A stretch of 64,000 nucleotides of DNA from assembly GCA_038040245.1 (NCBI GenBank), contig JBBPIU010000002.1, positions 6,163-70,162 on the forward strand. Direction: 5' to 3'. This document shows positions 27,713-37,238 of the stretch, piece after piece. The translations under genes were made by a program, and so were the position numbers. Numbering within the stretch: position 1 is the stretch's first letter; the number at the start of each line of letters is the position of its first letter. The notes beneath the pieces were generated by a model. The model was not told the origin of the DNA. It searched no databases and was given only the letters and a program-made list of their open reading frames with translations. This stretch comes from RBG-16-66-20 sp038040245 (GTDB taxonomy: Bacteria > Pseudomonadota > Gammaproteobacteria > Burkholderiales > SG8-39).

Positions 27713-29086
27713 ATGTCCCTCCACGTCGTCATCCTCGCCGCCGGCCAAGGCAAGCGTATGCATTCCGCGCTGCCCAAGGTGCTGCACCGGATTGCCGGGC
27801 GGCCGCTGCTTGCCCATGTGATCGACGCGGCGCGCTCGCTCAAGCCCGATCGCATCTACGTTGTCTATGGACATCGCGGCGCCGAAGTCCGGGCCGCGTT
27901 CGAGGGCGCGCCCGTGGATTGGGTGGAGCAGGCGCAGCACCTGGGCACCGGGCACGCGCTGATGCAGGCGCTGCCGAGAATTCCGCGTACTGCCACCGTG
28001 CTGGTCCTGAACGGCGACGTACCCCTGGTCCGAAGAGAGACATTGCGCAAGCTGATGCGCTCGGCCGGCAAGGGTATCGCCATTGCCACCAGCGACCTGT
28101 CGGATCCAGCCGGCTACGGCCGCGTGGTTCGCGACTCCCGCGGCCGCGTGACGCGCATCGTCGAGCACAAGGACGCGAAACCGGCGCAACGCGCGATCCG
28201 CGAATGGTATGCAGGCTTTCTCGCGGGCAACGCGTCGCGCCTCGCGGGCTGGCTGGCCAAGGTCGCAAACCGCAATGCGCAGAAGGAGTACTACCTTACC
28301 GATGTGATCGGAATTGCCTCTGCCAGCGGGGCGCCGGTGAGCGCAGTGAAGGCCATCGTTCCCCACGAAGTGGCCGGCGTGAATTCGCGCCACGAACTGG
28401 CGATCCTGGAGCGCGCCTATCAGAACGCGCAGGCGAAGAGGCTGCTCGATTCGGGGGTGGCGCTCGCCGACCTCTGGCGGCTGGATGTGCGCGGTGAGCT
28501 GGCCTGCGGCCAGGACGTCGCCATAGACGTCAACTGCGTCTTCGAGGGCCGCGTGACGCTCGGCAACCGGGTGAAGATCGGACCGAATTGCGTACTGCGG
28601 AACGTCACCGTGGCCGCGGACACGGAAGTGCATGCGTTTTCGCTGCTGGAGGACGCCGAGATCGGCGCCGGCTGCAGGATCGGCCCCTACGCGCGGCTGC
28701 GCCCGGGCGCCAAGCTGGACCAGGGCGTGCATATCGGCAACTTCGTCGAAGTGAAGGCGAGCCGGATCGGCGCCGGATCCAAGGCAAACCATCTCGCCTA
28801 CATTGGCGATGCCGAGGTCGGCGCGCGCGTCAACATCGGCGCCGGTACCATCACCTGCAACTACGACGGCGCCAGCAAACACCGCACCGTGATCGAGGAC
28901 GACTGCTTCATCGGCTCGGACGCGACGTTGGTCGCGCCGGTGCGGATTGCAAAGGGTTCCTACATTGGTGCGGGCTCGACCATCAGCAAGGATACGCCGC
29001 CGGGGCAGCTGACCTTGGCGCGCGCGAAGCAGGTGTCGCTGCCGCGCTGGACCCCGCCGCGGAAGAAAGCGGCCCGGGCGAAGTAG
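27713..29086 (+). CDS. glmU: Bifunctional GlmU: glucosamine-1-P acetyltransferase / GlcNAc-1-P uridylyltransferase
   Basis: Makes UDP-GlcNAc for peptidoglycan and lipopolysaccharide. 457 residues. The N-terminal pyrophosphorylase domain has LAAGQGKRMHSALPKVLHRIAG and GDVPLV. The C-terminal left-handed beta-helix acetyltransferase has hexapeptide repeats from about 250, with IGPYARLRPGAKL and IGAGTITCNYDGASKH (catalytic His region). It precedes glmS by 3 bases, forming the glmUS operon. Confidence 0.98.
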   Translation: MSLHVVILAAGQGKRMHSALPKVLHRIAGRPLLAHVIDAARSLKPDRIYVVYGHRGAEVRAAFEGAPVDWVEQAQHLGTGHALMQALPRIPRTATVLVLNGDVPLVRRETLRKLMRSAGKGIAIATSDLSDPAGYGRVVRDSRGRVTRIVEHKDAKPAQRAIREWYAGFLAGNASRLAGWLAKVANRNAQKEYYLTDVIGIASASGAPVSAVKAIVPHEVAGVNSRHELAILERAYQNAQAKRLLDSGVALADLWRLDVRGELACGQDVAIDVNCVFEGRVTLGNRVKIGPNCVLRNVTVAADTEVHAFSLLEDAEIGAGCRIGPYARLRPGAKLDQGVHIGNFVEVKASRIGAGSKANHLAYIGDAEVGARVNIGAGTITCNYDGASKHRTVIEDDCFIGSDATLVAPVRIAKGSYIGAGSTISKDTPPGQLTLARAKQVSLPRWTPPRKKAARAK

Positions 29087-29089
29087 CCT

Positions 29090-30907
29090 ATGTGCGGAAT
29101 CGTAGGCGCGGCAGCCACGCGCAACATCGTCCCGATCCTGATCGAAGGCCTGAAGCGCCTCGAATACCGCGGCTACGATTCCTGCGGCGTGGCGGTGCTC
29201 GGGAACGATCGCCTGGAGCGGCTTAGAAGCGTTGCTCGTGTTTCGGATCTTTCATCTCAAATAGAAAAAAAACATCTTGCGGCGGAGACCGGCATCGCGC
29301 ATACGCGCTGGGCGACGCATGGCGCGCCCGTGACTCACAACGCCCATCCGATTTTCTCGCGTGATGAGATCGCGCTGGTGCACAACGGCATCATCGAGAA
29401 CTACGAAGAGCTGCGCATCGAGCTCAAAGCGAAGGGTTATGCCTTCGAGACCCAGACCGATACGGAGGTGATCGCGCACCTGGTGCACAGCCTGTACAAG
29501 GGGGGGCTTCTCGACGCGGTGCGCCGCGCGGTCAAGCGGCTCACCGGCGCCTACGCGATCGCCGTGGTCTCGAAGCACGAACCGCACCGCGTGGTCGGGG
29601 CGCGCGTGGGCAGCCCGCTCGTCATTGGCGTGGGCGCGAACGAGAATTTCCTCGCCTCGGACGCGCTCGCGCTCGCCGGGACCACCGACCGCATCGCTTA
29701 TCTCGAAGAGGGTGACGTCGCAGAGATCGGTCTCGCGGGCTTTCACGTGCTCGATGCTGGCGGTCGCGAGGTGCGGCGGCCGGTCAAGACCGTCCAGACG
29801 ACCGGCACGGCTGCGGAACTCGGGCCGTACCGCCACTTCATGCAAAAGGAGATCTTCGAGCAACCGCGCGCTGTCGCCGACACGTTGGAGGGAATCGAAA
29901 GAATTTCCCCGGCCCTGTTTCAGGATCCCAAAGGCAAGGTTCTGGGCGACATTGACTCGGTGCTGATCCTTGCCTGCGGTACCAGCTACTACTCCGGACT
30001 GGTGGCGAAGGTCTGGATCGAGTCGCTGGCGCGGCTTGCGGTCCAGGTCGAGGTCGCGAGCGAGTACCGCTACCGCGACAGCGTGCCGGATCCGGAGACG
30101 CTGGTGGTGGTGGTCTCGCAGTCGGGCGAGACCGCGGATACGCTCGCCGCGCTCAAGCACGCACGCTCGCTCGGGCAGAAGAAAACGCTTGCGATCTGCA
30201 ACGTCGCCTCGAGCGCGATGATGCGCGAAACGCGGCTCAAGTTCCTCACCCACGCCGGGGTCGAGATCGGGGTCGCCTCCACCAAGGCCTTCACGACCCA
30301 GCTGGTCGCGCTTTTCCTTCTGGCGTTGACCCTGGCAAAGCTCGGAAAGAAACTTTCAAGAAAAGAAGAACAGAAGCACTTGCACAGCCTCAGGCACCTG
30401 CCAAAGGCAATAGCGGCCGCGCTCGCGCTCGAACCGCAACTGATCGCCTGGGCTGGCCGGTTCGCGAACAAGGAGCACGCGCTGTTCCTTGGCCGCGGGC
30501 TGCACTATCCGATTGCGCTCGAGGGCGCGTTGAAGTTGAAGGAGATCTCCTACATCCATGCAGAGGCCTATCCGGCGGGGGAGCTGAAGCACGGGCCGCT
30601 TGCGCTTGTCACTTCCGCAATGCCGGTGGTCACCGTGGCGCCGAACGACGCGCTGCTCGAGAAGCTGAAATCGAACATGCAGGAGGTGCGGGCGCGGGGC
30701 GGCGAGCTGTATGTGCTCGCCGACGCTGATACGCGCATCGCCGCTTCGGAAGGCGTGAACGTGGTCCGTCTGCCGGAACACTACGGACTGCTCTCGCCGA
30801 TCCTGCACGTGGTGCCGCTGCAGCTGCTGGCGTATCACACCGCGCTTGCGCGCGGCAGCGACGTCGACAAGCCGCGCAATCTCGCCAAGTCCGTCACCGT
30901 AGAGTGA
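29090..30907 (+). CDS. glmS: Glutamine-fructose-6-phosphate aminotransferase (isomerising)
   Basis: First enzyme of hexosamine synthesis: fructose-6-P plus glutamine to glucosamine-6-P. 605 residues. The catalytic Cys2 is in MCGIVGAA, and the glutaminase domain has GIAHTRWATHG and HNGIIENYEEL. Two SIS sugar-isomerase domains follow, with ACGTSYYSGLVAK and SQSGETADTLAAL. The C-terminal ending DKPRNLAKSVTVE matches the family. Two AT-rich patches (29241-29280 and 30343-30385), one with a run of eight A (29265-29272), stand out in an otherwise GC-rich gene. The stop overlaps the next start (GTGA). Confidence 0.97.
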   Translation: MCGIVGAAATRNIVPILIEGLKRLEYRGYDSCGVAVLGNDRLERLRSVARVSDLSSQIEKKHLAAETGIAHTRWATHGAPVTHNAHPIFSRDEIALVHNGIIENYEELRIELKAKGYAFETQTDTEVIAHLVHSLYKGGLLDAVRRAVKRLTGAYAIAVVSKHEPHRVVGARVGSPLVIGVGANENFLASDALALAGTTDRIAYLEEGDVAEIGLAGFHVLDAGGREVRRPVKTVQTTGTAAELGPYRHFMQKEIFEQPRAVADTLEGIERISPALFQDPKGKVLGDIDSVLILACGTSYYSGLVAKVWIESLARLAVQVEVASEYRYRDSVPDPETLVVVVSQSGETADTLAALKHARSLGQKKTLAICNVASSAMMRETRLKFLTHAGVEIGVASTKAFTTQLVALFLLALTLAKLGKKLSRKEEQKHLHSLRHLPKAIAAALALEPQLIAWAGRFANKEHALFLGRGLHYPIALEGALKLKEISYIHAEAYPAGELKHGPLALVTSAMPVVTVAPNDALLEKLKSNMQEVRARGGELYVLADADTRIAASEGVNVVRLPEHYGLLSPILHVVPLQLLAYHTALARGSDVDKPRNLAKSVTVE

Positions 30908-32478
30908 CCGCCGGCCTCATCGCTGACGTCGTCATTGTCGGCGCCGGCCATAACGGTCTGGTCTGCGCCTGCTACCTGGCCAAGGCGGGACTGAAGGTGA
31001 AGGTGCTGGAGCGCCGCAGCGTAGTCGGCGGCGCCGCGGTCACCGAGGAATTCCATCCTGGTTTCCGCAATTCGGCCGCCGCCTACACGGTGAGCCTGCT
31101 GCAGCCGAAGGTGATCCGGGAGTTGCGCCTCGCGGAACACGGACTGCGCATTGTCGAGCGGCCGTTCTCGAACTTCCTCCCCATGGAGGGTGGGTATCTC
31201 AAGGTGGGCGGCGGCCTGGAAGCGACCCAGCGCGAAGTGGCGAAATACTCGGCGCGCGACGCCGGGCAGCTGGCCGACTACTACCAGACCGTCGAAACGG
31301 TCGCCGACGTGTTGCGCGCGACCGTGCTCGAGACGCCGCCGAATGTCGGAGGCGGGATGGTGGATTTTTTTCGAGCATTGAAATTCGGGGGAAAACTCAG
31401 AAAACTCGATATCGAATCGCAGCGCGACCTGCTGGAGCTTTTTACCCGCAGCGCAGCCGAGCTGCTGGGGCGCTGGTTCGAGTCCGATCCGATCAAGGCG
31501 GTGTTCGGTTTCGATGCCGTGGTCGGCAACTACGCCAGCCCGTTCCATCCCGGCACCGCCTACGTTTTGCTGCACCACTGTTTCGGCGAGGTCAACGGCA
31601 AGCGCGGCATATGGGGCCACGCGATCGGCGGCATGGGCGCGATCAGCGAGGCGCTGGCTGCCGAAGCCCGGCGGCTGGGCGTTGAGATCACCTGTGAGGC
31701 GCCGGTTGCCCGCGTGCGAAAGAACACAGTGGTACTCGAGGACGGCAAGGAAGTCGCGGCCAGGGCGATCGTGGCCAACGTCAACCCGAAGCTGCTCTAT
31801 CTGAAGCTGATGGAGAAAAGCGATCTTCCCGCTGAATTCATTGCCCGTATGGAGCGCTACAAGTGCGGCTCGGCCACTTTTCGCATGAACGTCGCGCTGT
31901 CGGCGTTGCCGCGCTTCGCCTGCCTCCCGGAGCCCGGGCCGCATCACGCGAGCGGCATCATCCTTGCCCCGTCGCTCGGCTACATGGACCGCGCTTACCT
32001 GGATGCGCGCGCCGGCGGAATCGCCGCGAAGCCGATCGTCGAAATGGTCATTCCGAGCACGCTGGACGACTCGCTCGCGCCCAAAGGTGCGCATGTGGCG
32101 AGCCTGTTCTGCCAGCACTTCGCGCCGGACGCGGACTGGGCTGCGCGAAAGAGCGAGGCCATCGAGCGCATCTTCGACGTGGTCGAGTCGCATGCGCCGG
32201 GTTTCCGGCTGAGCGTGATCGCGTACACGGCGCTTTCGCCGGCCGATCTGGAGCGCGACTTCGGCCTCGTCGGCGGCGACATCTTCCACGGCGCCCTGTC
32301 GCTCGATCAGCTCTGGTCGGCGCGGCCGCTGCTTGGCTATGCCGACTACAGGGGGCCGGTGAAGGGGCTTTACCTCTGCGGCGCGGGCGCCCATCCCGGC
32401 GGCGGCGTCACGGGCGCGCCCGGCCACAACTGCGCGCGCGAGGTGCTGCGCGATTTCGGCCGGCGCATGCCGGCCTAA
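30904..32478 (+). CDS. PYROXD2-like FAD-dependent oxidoreductase (phytoene desaturase fold)
   Basis: A 524-residue flavoprotein. The Rossmann motif near the N-terminus is DVVIVGAGHNGLVCACYLAKAG and the second FAD motif near the C-terminus is GLYLCGAGAHPGGGVTGAPGH. This is the COG1233 superfamily, closest in layout to PYROXD2-like proteins. No carotenoid genes are nearby, so carotenogenesis is not supported, and the substrate is unknown. GTG 30904 overlaps the glmS stop by 4 bases and no better start exists. An AT-rich patch occurs at 31361-31420. It is the last gene before the CueR-type promoter. Confidence 0.88.
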   Translation: MTAGLIADVVIVGAGHNGLVCACYLAKAGLKVKVLERRSVVGGAAVTEEFHPGFRNSAAAYTVSLLQPKVIRELRLAEHGLRIVERPFSNFLPMEGGYLKVGGGLEATQREVAKYSARDAGQLADYYQTVETVADVLRATVLETPPNVGGGMVDFFRALKFGGKLRKLDIESQRDLLELFTRSAAELLGRWFESDPIKAVFGFDAVVGNYASPFHPGTAYVLLHHCFGEVNGKRGIWGHAIGGMGAISEALAAEARRLGVEITCEAPVARVRKNTVVLEDGKEVAARAIVANVNPKLLYLKLMEKSDLPAEFIARMERYKCGSATFRMNVALSALPRFACLPEPGPHHASGIILAPSLGYMDRAYLDARAGGIAAKPIVEMVIPSTLDDSLAPKGAHVASLFCQHFAPDADWAARKSEAIERIFDVVESHAPGFRLSVIAYTALSPADLERDFGLVGGDIFHGALSLDQLWSARPLLGYADYRGPVKGLYLCGAGAHPGGGVTGAPGHNCAREVLRDFGRRMPA

Positions 32479-32502
32479 GAAGGCGGTCAAAAGCGGGCCG
32501 GC

Positions 32503-32533
32503 TTGACCTTCCCATGATAGGAGGGTCCAATCT
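32503..32533 (+). promoter_or_regulatory. CueR-type Cu(I)-responsive promoter of copA
   Basis: The -35 element TTGACC (32503-32508) is followed by a MerR-family dyad ACCTTCC (32506-32512), a 7-base spacer and GGAGGGT (32520-32526), 6/7 symmetric. A weak -10 region (CAATCT, 32528-32533) gives a 19-base spacer. The first half-site equals that of the E. coli copA CueR box, and the stretched 19-base spacing is the hallmark of promoters remodelled by MerR-family activators. The copA ATG lies 9 bases downstream of the -10, so the leader is very short. Confidence 0.85.
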
Positions 32534-32542
32534 GCGAGCACC

Positions 32543-34867
32543 ATGAAACAGATGAGCATCGATCCGGTTTGCGGGATGCAGGTCGACCCGACGTCAGCCT
32601 ATTCGCTCGAACACAAGGGCGTGCGCTACGCCTTCTGCTGCGACGGCTGCCTGAACGCTTTCAAGGCCGACCCGAAGCGCTACGTCGCCAAACCGGCCGC
32701 CTGTTGTGGCGGACACGGCCACGCGCATGCGCCATCGGTTGCTCCGCCTGGCGTCCCGGGCGCGCGTTACACCTGCCCGATGCATCCGGAGGTGCTGCGC
32801 GATGGGCCCGGCGACTGCCCGGTCTGCGGCATGGCGCTGGTGCCAGTCGCCGGTACCGGGGCGTCCGACGACACCCAACTACGCGACCTGGCGCGGCGAT
32901 TGTGGATCGGAGTCGCGTTGTCCGCGCCGCTGTTTCTGCTCGCGATGGCGCCGATGGTCGGTATCCACGAACTCTTCGGCCTGCAACCACGGCCACGCGG
33001 CTGGATCGAGTTCGTGCTGGGCACGCCGGTCGTGCTTTGGGTCGGCTGGCCGATCTTGCGCAAATTCTGGCTGTCGCTCACCCATCGCGCGCTCAACATG
33101 TACACGCTGATCGGGCTGGGGGTGGGGCTCGCCTATCTGTTCAGTCTCGCCGCGGTGTTTTTTCCGAACCTGTTCCCGAAGGAGTTTCGCGAGCACGACG
33201 GAGCGGTGGGCACGTATTTCGAGGCAGCGGCGGTGATCGTGACCCTGGTGATACTTGGCGACTTTCTGCAGTTGCGAGCGATGGGCCAGACCAGCCAGGC
33301 AATCCAGCAATTGCTTAAGCTCGCGCCGAACCTCGCCTGGCGCCTGCATGATGACGGCGCCGAGGAACAGGTGCCGCTGGAGAGCGTAGCTGTTGGCAAC
33401 CGGCTGCGTGTGAAGCCGGGCGAGAAGGTGCCGGTGGATGGCACGGTACTCGAGGGCACGAGCAGGGTGGACGAATCCATGATGACCGGCGAGCCCGTGC
33501 CGGTCGCCAAGGCCGCGGGCGGCAAAGTCGTGGGCGCAACCGTGAACGGCAACGGCTCGTTGGTTATCCGCGCCGAGCGCGTGGGCGCGGACACGCTGCT
33601 GGCACGTATCGTTCACATGGTGGGAGAGGCGCAGCGCACGCGCGCGCCGATCCAGAAGCTCGCCGATGTCATTGCGGCGTACTTTGTCCAGATCGTCGTG
33701 GTCATCGCCATCGTGACGGCGCTCGTGTGGTGGTTTTTCGGTCCGGAGCCGCGGTTCGCGTACGCGTTCCTGAACGCCGTCGCTGTGCTGATCATTGCCT
33801 GCCCCTGTGCCGTCGGACTCGCTACGCCGATCTCGATGACCGTCGCGATGGGGCAGGGCGCGCGCGCGGGGATCCTGTTCCGCAACGCCGAGGCGATCGA
33901 GCGCATGCGTGATATCGACACGGTCGTAGTGGACAAGACCGGCACGCTGACCCTCGGGCATCCCGCGCTGACCGATTTTGTCGTCGAGGGAATTCCAGAA
34001 GCCGAAGCGCTGGCGCTCGTCGCAGGCGTGGAACAGCTCTCGGAGCATCCGATAGCGCGTGCGATCGTCGAAGGCGCAAAGGCGCGCGATCTTACGCCAC
34101 GGACTGCCGGGGCATTCGAAGCAGTAAACGGCCTCGGCGTGCAAGCCGACATGGATGGCAAGCGCGTGCTGGTAGGCAGCCGTAACTTTCTCGCGCAGCA
34201 TGATGTCGATACGCAGCGTTGGGAAGCGCGCGCCGAAGCTTGGCGTTCGCAAGCCAAGACGGTGGTGTTCTTCGCGGTGGACGGTGTGGCCGTTGGAATC
34301 GCCGCGGTGGCCGATCCGATCAAGGAAAGCACTCCGGAGGCAATCGCAGCACTCAAACGAACGGGCGTGCGCATCGTGATGCTCACCGGCGACTCCCACA
34401 GCACTGCCAAAGCCGTTGCCCGCCAACTCGGCCTTGACGAGGCGCTCTCCGAAGTGTTGCCCGAGGACAAGGCCGGTCACGTAAAGCGCCTCCAAGCCGA
34501 AGGGCGCAAGGTGGCGATGGCGGGTGACGGCATCAACGATGCGCCGGCTCTGGCGCAGGCCGATGTCGGCATCGCAATGGGCACAGGCACCGACGTGGCG
34601 ATGGAAAGCGCGGGAGTGACGCTGGTCAAGGGCGACTTGCGCGGCATCGCGCGCGCCGCCGCGCTGTCGCGCGCCACGATGCGCAACATCCGCCAGAACC
34701 TCGCCTTTGCATTCGGCTACAACGCGCTCGGCATTCCGCTGGCCGCCGGCGTGCTCTACCCCGCTTTCGGCCTGCTGCTCTCGCCGATCTTCGCCGGCGC
34801 CGCCATGGCGCTGAGCTCCGTGTCCGTGATCACGAACGCGTTGCGGCTCAATCGCGTAAAGTTGTGA
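32543..34867 (+). CDS. copA: Cu(I)/Ag(I)-translocating P1B-type ATPase with N-terminal YHS and heavy-metal-binding domains
   Basis: A 774-residue copper-exporting ATPase that moves Cu(I) from cytosol to periplasm. The N-terminus is not the usual GMTCxxC HMA domain. It is a YHS domain (IDPVCGMQVDP...FCCDGC) followed by a His-rich linker and an HMBD motif (YTCPMHPEVLRDGPGDCPVCGMAL). Eight TM helices are expected. The metal-binding CPC is in IIACPCAVGLATP (near residue 420), the phosphorylation site is DKTGTLT (near 463), the P1B His-Pro is in SEHPIARAI and the hinge is GDGINDAPA (near 660). A CueR box lies upstream, and the stop overlaps cueR, giving autoregulated copA-cueR. Confidence 0.95.
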   Translation: MKQMSIDPVCGMQVDPTSAYSLEHKGVRYAFCCDGCLNAFKADPKRYVAKPAACCGGHGHAHAPSVAPPGVPGARYTCPMHPEVLRDGPGDCPVCGMALVPVAGTGASDDTQLRDLARRLWIGVALSAPLFLLAMAPMVGIHELFGLQPRPRGWIEFVLGTPVVLWVGWPILRKFWLSLTHRALNMYTLIGLGVGLAYLFSLAAVFFPNLFPKEFREHDGAVGTYFEAAAVIVTLVILGDFLQLRAMGQTSQAIQQLLKLAPNLAWRLHDDGAEEQVPLESVAVGNRLRVKPGEKVPVDGTVLEGTSRVDESMMTGEPVPVAKAAGGKVVGATVNGNGSLVIRAERVGADTLLARIVHMVGEAQRTRAPIQKLADVIAAYFVQIVVVIAIVTALVWWFFGPEPRFAYAFLNAVAVLIIACPCAVGLATPISMTVAMGQGARAGILFRNAEAIERMRDIDTVVVDKTGTLTLGHPALTDFVVEGIPEAEALALVAGVEQLSEHPIARAIVEGAKARDLTPRTAGAFEAVNGLGVQADMDGKRVLVGSRNFLAQHDVDTQRWEARAEAWRSQAKTVVFFAVDGVAVGIAAVADPIKESTPEAIAALKRTGVRIVMLTGDSHSTAKAVARQLGLDEALSEVLPEDKAGHVKRLQAEGRKVAMAGDGINDAPALAQADVGIAMGTGTDVAMESAGVTLVKGDLRGIARAAALSRATMRNIRQNLAFAFGYNALGIPLAAGVLYPAFGLLLSPIFAGAAMALSSVSVITNALRLNRVKL

Positions 34868-35361
34868 CCATGGGTAAGCGTGAACTATCGCTTGAGCATG
34901 CAGATGCCCTGGGCCAGGGGCTGCTCGACATCGGGCGGGCGTCGAAGGCGAGCGGCGTCTCGGTCAAGATGATCCGGCACTACGAGGCGATCGGATTGCT
35001 GACGAAAGTCGGTCGCACCCATGCCAATTACCGCGTCTACACCGACAAAGATGTGCATACGCTGCGCTTCATCAAGCGGGCTCGCACACTCGGTTTCTCG
35101 ATGGATGACATCCGCCAGCTGCTGGCGCTGTGGCAGAACCGGTCGCGCCCGAGCGCATCGGTGAAGAAGATCGCGGGCGGCCACATGCAGGTCCTGAAGC
35201 GCCGGATCCTTGAAATGCAGTCGATGGTGGCGACCCTCGAGCACCTGACCCACAACTGCCACGGCGACAGCCGGCCGGACTGCCCGATCCTGGAAGACCT
35301 GGCGGGCGATGGTCACGGGAACTCCGGTGGCACGGCGCGGTCTGGTCATTTACCCCTGTGA
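34864..35361 (+). CDS. cueR: Cu(I)-responsive MerR-family regulator CueR
   Basis: 165 residues from GTG 34864 (ATG 34870 is an alternative start). It has an N-terminal winged helix (DIGRASKASGVSVKMIRHYEAIG), a dimerisation helix, and the metal loop NCHGDSRPDCPILEDL with C132 and C140. That Cys-x7-Cys spacing is the one used by CueR for linear Cu(I) coordination. It carries about 20 extra N-terminal and 15 extra C-terminal residues compared with the E. coli protein. The GTG overlaps the copA stop, so it is made from the promoter it controls. Confidence 0.92.
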   Translation: MTMGKRELSLEHADALGQGLLDIGRASKASGVSVKMIRHYEAIGLLTKVGRTHANYRVYTDKDVHTLRFIKRARTLGFSMDDIRQLLALWQNRSRPSASVKKIAGGHMQVLKRRILEMQSMVATLEHLTHNCHGDSRPDCPILEDLAGDGHGNSGGTARSGHLPL

Positions 35362-35374
35362 TACGATTCCTCGA

Positions 35375-35728
35375 ATGAGCCGCTTCGCCAAGGCCGTATT
35401 GATCCTGATGCTGGCAGCGATCCCGCTGCGCGGCATGGCGGGAGTCATTTCGGCGTTCTGCGAACCGCAGCACCACGGCGCCGGGCAGATGACGCACGCC
35501 GAATGTGACGGCTGCGAGCACGATGCAACGCGTCACGAAGAGCCAGGCGACGACTCCAATGCCAAGTGCGGCCATTGCTCGGCATGTTCTGTCAGCGCGC
35601 CTCTGGTGTCCGAATCCGCACGCGGAATTTCGTATGCAGGCTCGGATACGTTGCCGATCCTGTTTCTTGACCGTGGTCTCCCTGCCCGCTTTCCCGAGCG
35701 GCTCGAACGGCCTCCTCTCGCTCTTTGA
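35375..35728 (+). CDS. CzcI-like small periplasmic Cys/His-rich metal protein
   Basis: A 117-residue secreted protein. It has a signal peptide (MSRFAKAVLILMLAAIPLRGMAG), then a metal-ligand-rich segment with FCEPQHHGAGQMTHAECDGCEHD and NAKCGHCSACS. Its size, signal peptide, the Cys/His segment closing in CxxC, and a location directly ahead of a CzcC/TolC-like gene are all as in CzcI/CusI-type accessory proteins. ATG 35375 was chosen because it starts the signal peptide; the frame is open upstream into cueR. The family link is by pattern, and the function in metal buffering or regulation is inferred. Confidence 0.7.
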   Translation: MSRFAKAVLILMLAAIPLRGMAGVISAFCEPQHHGAGQMTHAECDGCEHDATRHEEPGDDSNAKCGHCSACSVSAPLVSESARGISYAGSDTLPILFLDRGLPARFPERLERPPLAL

Positions 35729-35743
35729 TTTCCTGACAGCTTT

Positions 35744-35768
35744 GCGGCGCCGCTGAAGAAGGCGCCGC
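35744..35768 (+). other. GC-rich stem-loop between czcI-like and TolC-like genes
   Basis: GCGGCGCC (35744-35751) and GGCGCCGC (35761-35768) form a perfect 8-bp stem with a 9-base loop in the 86-base gap. No T-run follows, so it is not a standard terminator. It may mark an mRNA processing or stability point within the copper gene run. Confidence 0.35.
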
Positions 35769-35814
35769 GTGCGCATGCGCGCAATCGCGTGCGCCTGTTG
35801 GAGTCGAGAGAGCC

Positions 35815-37224
35815 ATGCAAAGAACCAGTCTTGCTGTCCTGTTCGCGCTTGCCGCCGGAGGCTGCGTGAGCTTTGCCCCCGACGGCGGCTTCGGCACGGT
35901 CGGCGATGCGGTGAAATCGCGCACCGGGCGCGAAGCGGTCTGGGTGCGCTCGGAGAAGGACGCCGACTCCGTGCGCGCCCGGGCGAAGGAACTGCTTGCG
36001 CAGCCGCTGACCGCCGAGAGCGCGGTGCAGATCGCCTTGCTCAACAATCCGGGCCTGCAGGCGAGCTACGCCGAAATGGGTATCGCCGAGGCCGACCTGG
36101 TCCAGGCCAGTCGCTGGAGCGGGCCGACGTTTTCGTTCGCTCGCTTGCGCCGCGGGAACGAGACTGAGTTCGAGCGCAGCGTCTTCTTCAATATTCTCGG
36201 CCTGATCAACATACCGCTTTCCACGAAAGTCGAGCGCAAGCGCTTCGAATCCGCCCAGGCGCGCGCCGCAGGCGACGCGCTCAAGCTTGCGCTCGAGACC
36301 CGCAAGGCATTCTTTTCCGCGGTCGCAGCCGAAGAGGGGGTGCGCTACATGGAACAGGTGAAGCTCGCCGCCGAGGCGAGCGCGGACCTGGCGCGCCGCA
36401 TGGCAGCGGCCGGCAACTGGCCGAAGCTCAATCAGGCCCGCGAGCAGGTCTTCTATGCGGAAGCCACCGCGCAGCTCGCCCGGGTGACGCAGGCCCGAGT
36501 ATCAGCGCGCGAACGGCTTACGCGCCTGATGGGACTGTGGGGCGACGACCTGCGCTTCGCCTTGCCGGAGCGCCTGCCCGACTTGCCGAAGGTCGCGCGC
36601 GAGGCGGGAGACCTGGAAACGCAGGCGCTGGCGCAGCGGCTGGATGTGCAGGCCGCGCGCCGGGAAACCGAAGCGCTCGGCGAATCGATGGGACTCACCA
36701 AGGTCTCCCGCTTCGTCGATTTGCTCCAGTTCGGTCTGCACCACAACACCGAATCACCGAGGCCGCCGCAGCGGGGCTGGGAGATCGAACTGCGCATCCC
36801 GATCTTTGATTTCGGCGGAGCGCGCGTGGCGCGGGCGGAGACCATGTACATGCAGTCGGTCAATCGCGTCGCCGAAACTGCCATCCGGGCACGATCCGAG
36901 GTGCGGGAAACCTACTCCGCTTACCGCACCACCTTCGATCTTGCAAAGCACTACCGCGACGAAATCGTGCCGCTCAGGAAGCGAATCTCCGAGGAAATGC
37001 TGTTGCGCTACAACGGCATGCTCGCGAGCGTGTTCGAGCTGCTTGCCGACTCCCGCGATTCGGTGATGAGCGTGAACGCCTATATCGAGGCGCTGCGCGA
37101 CTTCTGGCTCGCCGAATCCGATTTGCAGGCGGCGCTGACGTCAGGATCACCTTCGGTGATGGCGGGCTCGTCGGGCAGTTCGAAGACCATGGGCCTGCCC
37201 GCCGCTGGCGGCGCAGCGCATTGA
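35815..37224 (+). CDS. TolC-family outer-membrane lipoprotein in copper cluster
   Basis: A 469-residue outer-membrane efflux protein. The lipobox is AAGGC at the end of a short signal. Two OEP repeats follow with long alpha-helical hairpins (LTAESAVQIALLNNPGLQASYAEMGIAEADL; RGWEIELRIPIFDFGGARVARAE). It is distinct from the second TolC-like protein at 42158. No RND or adaptor gene is adjacent; instead the next gene is a multicopper oxidase. This pairing (TolC-like plus MCO) recurs in betaproteobacterial copper clusters, where the channel might stand in for CopB, but that is inference. The stop overlaps the upstream region of the MCO gene. Confidence 0.88.
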   Translation: MQRTSLAVLFALAAGGCVSFAPDGGFGTVGDAVKSRTGREAVWVRSEKDADSVRARAKELLAQPLTAESAVQIALLNNPGLQASYAEMGIAEADLVQASRWSGPTFSFARLRRGNETEFERSVFFNILGLINIPLSTKVERKRFESAQARAAGDALKLALETRKAFFSAVAAEEGVRYMEQVKLAAEASADLARRMAAAGNWPKLNQAREQVFYAEATAQLARVTQARVSARERLTRLMGLWGDDLRFALPERLPDLPKVAREAGDLETQALAQRLDVQAARRETEALGESMGLTKVSRFVDLLQFGLHHNTESPRPPQRGWEIELRIPIFDFGGARVARAETMYMQSVNRVAETAIRARSEVRETYSAYRTTFDLAKHYRDEIVPLRKRISEEMLLRYNGMLASVFELLADSRDSVMSVNAYIEALRDFWLAESDLQAALTSGSPSVMAGSSGSSKTMGLPAAGGAAH

Positions 37225-37238
37225 ACGAGGAATCAGAC

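Noticed and set aside
30904..32478. Carotenoid biosynthesis (phytoene desaturase) as the role of the FAD protein.
   Set aside because: No crt genes nearby, and the sequence layout is closer to PYROXD2-like proteins of unknown role.
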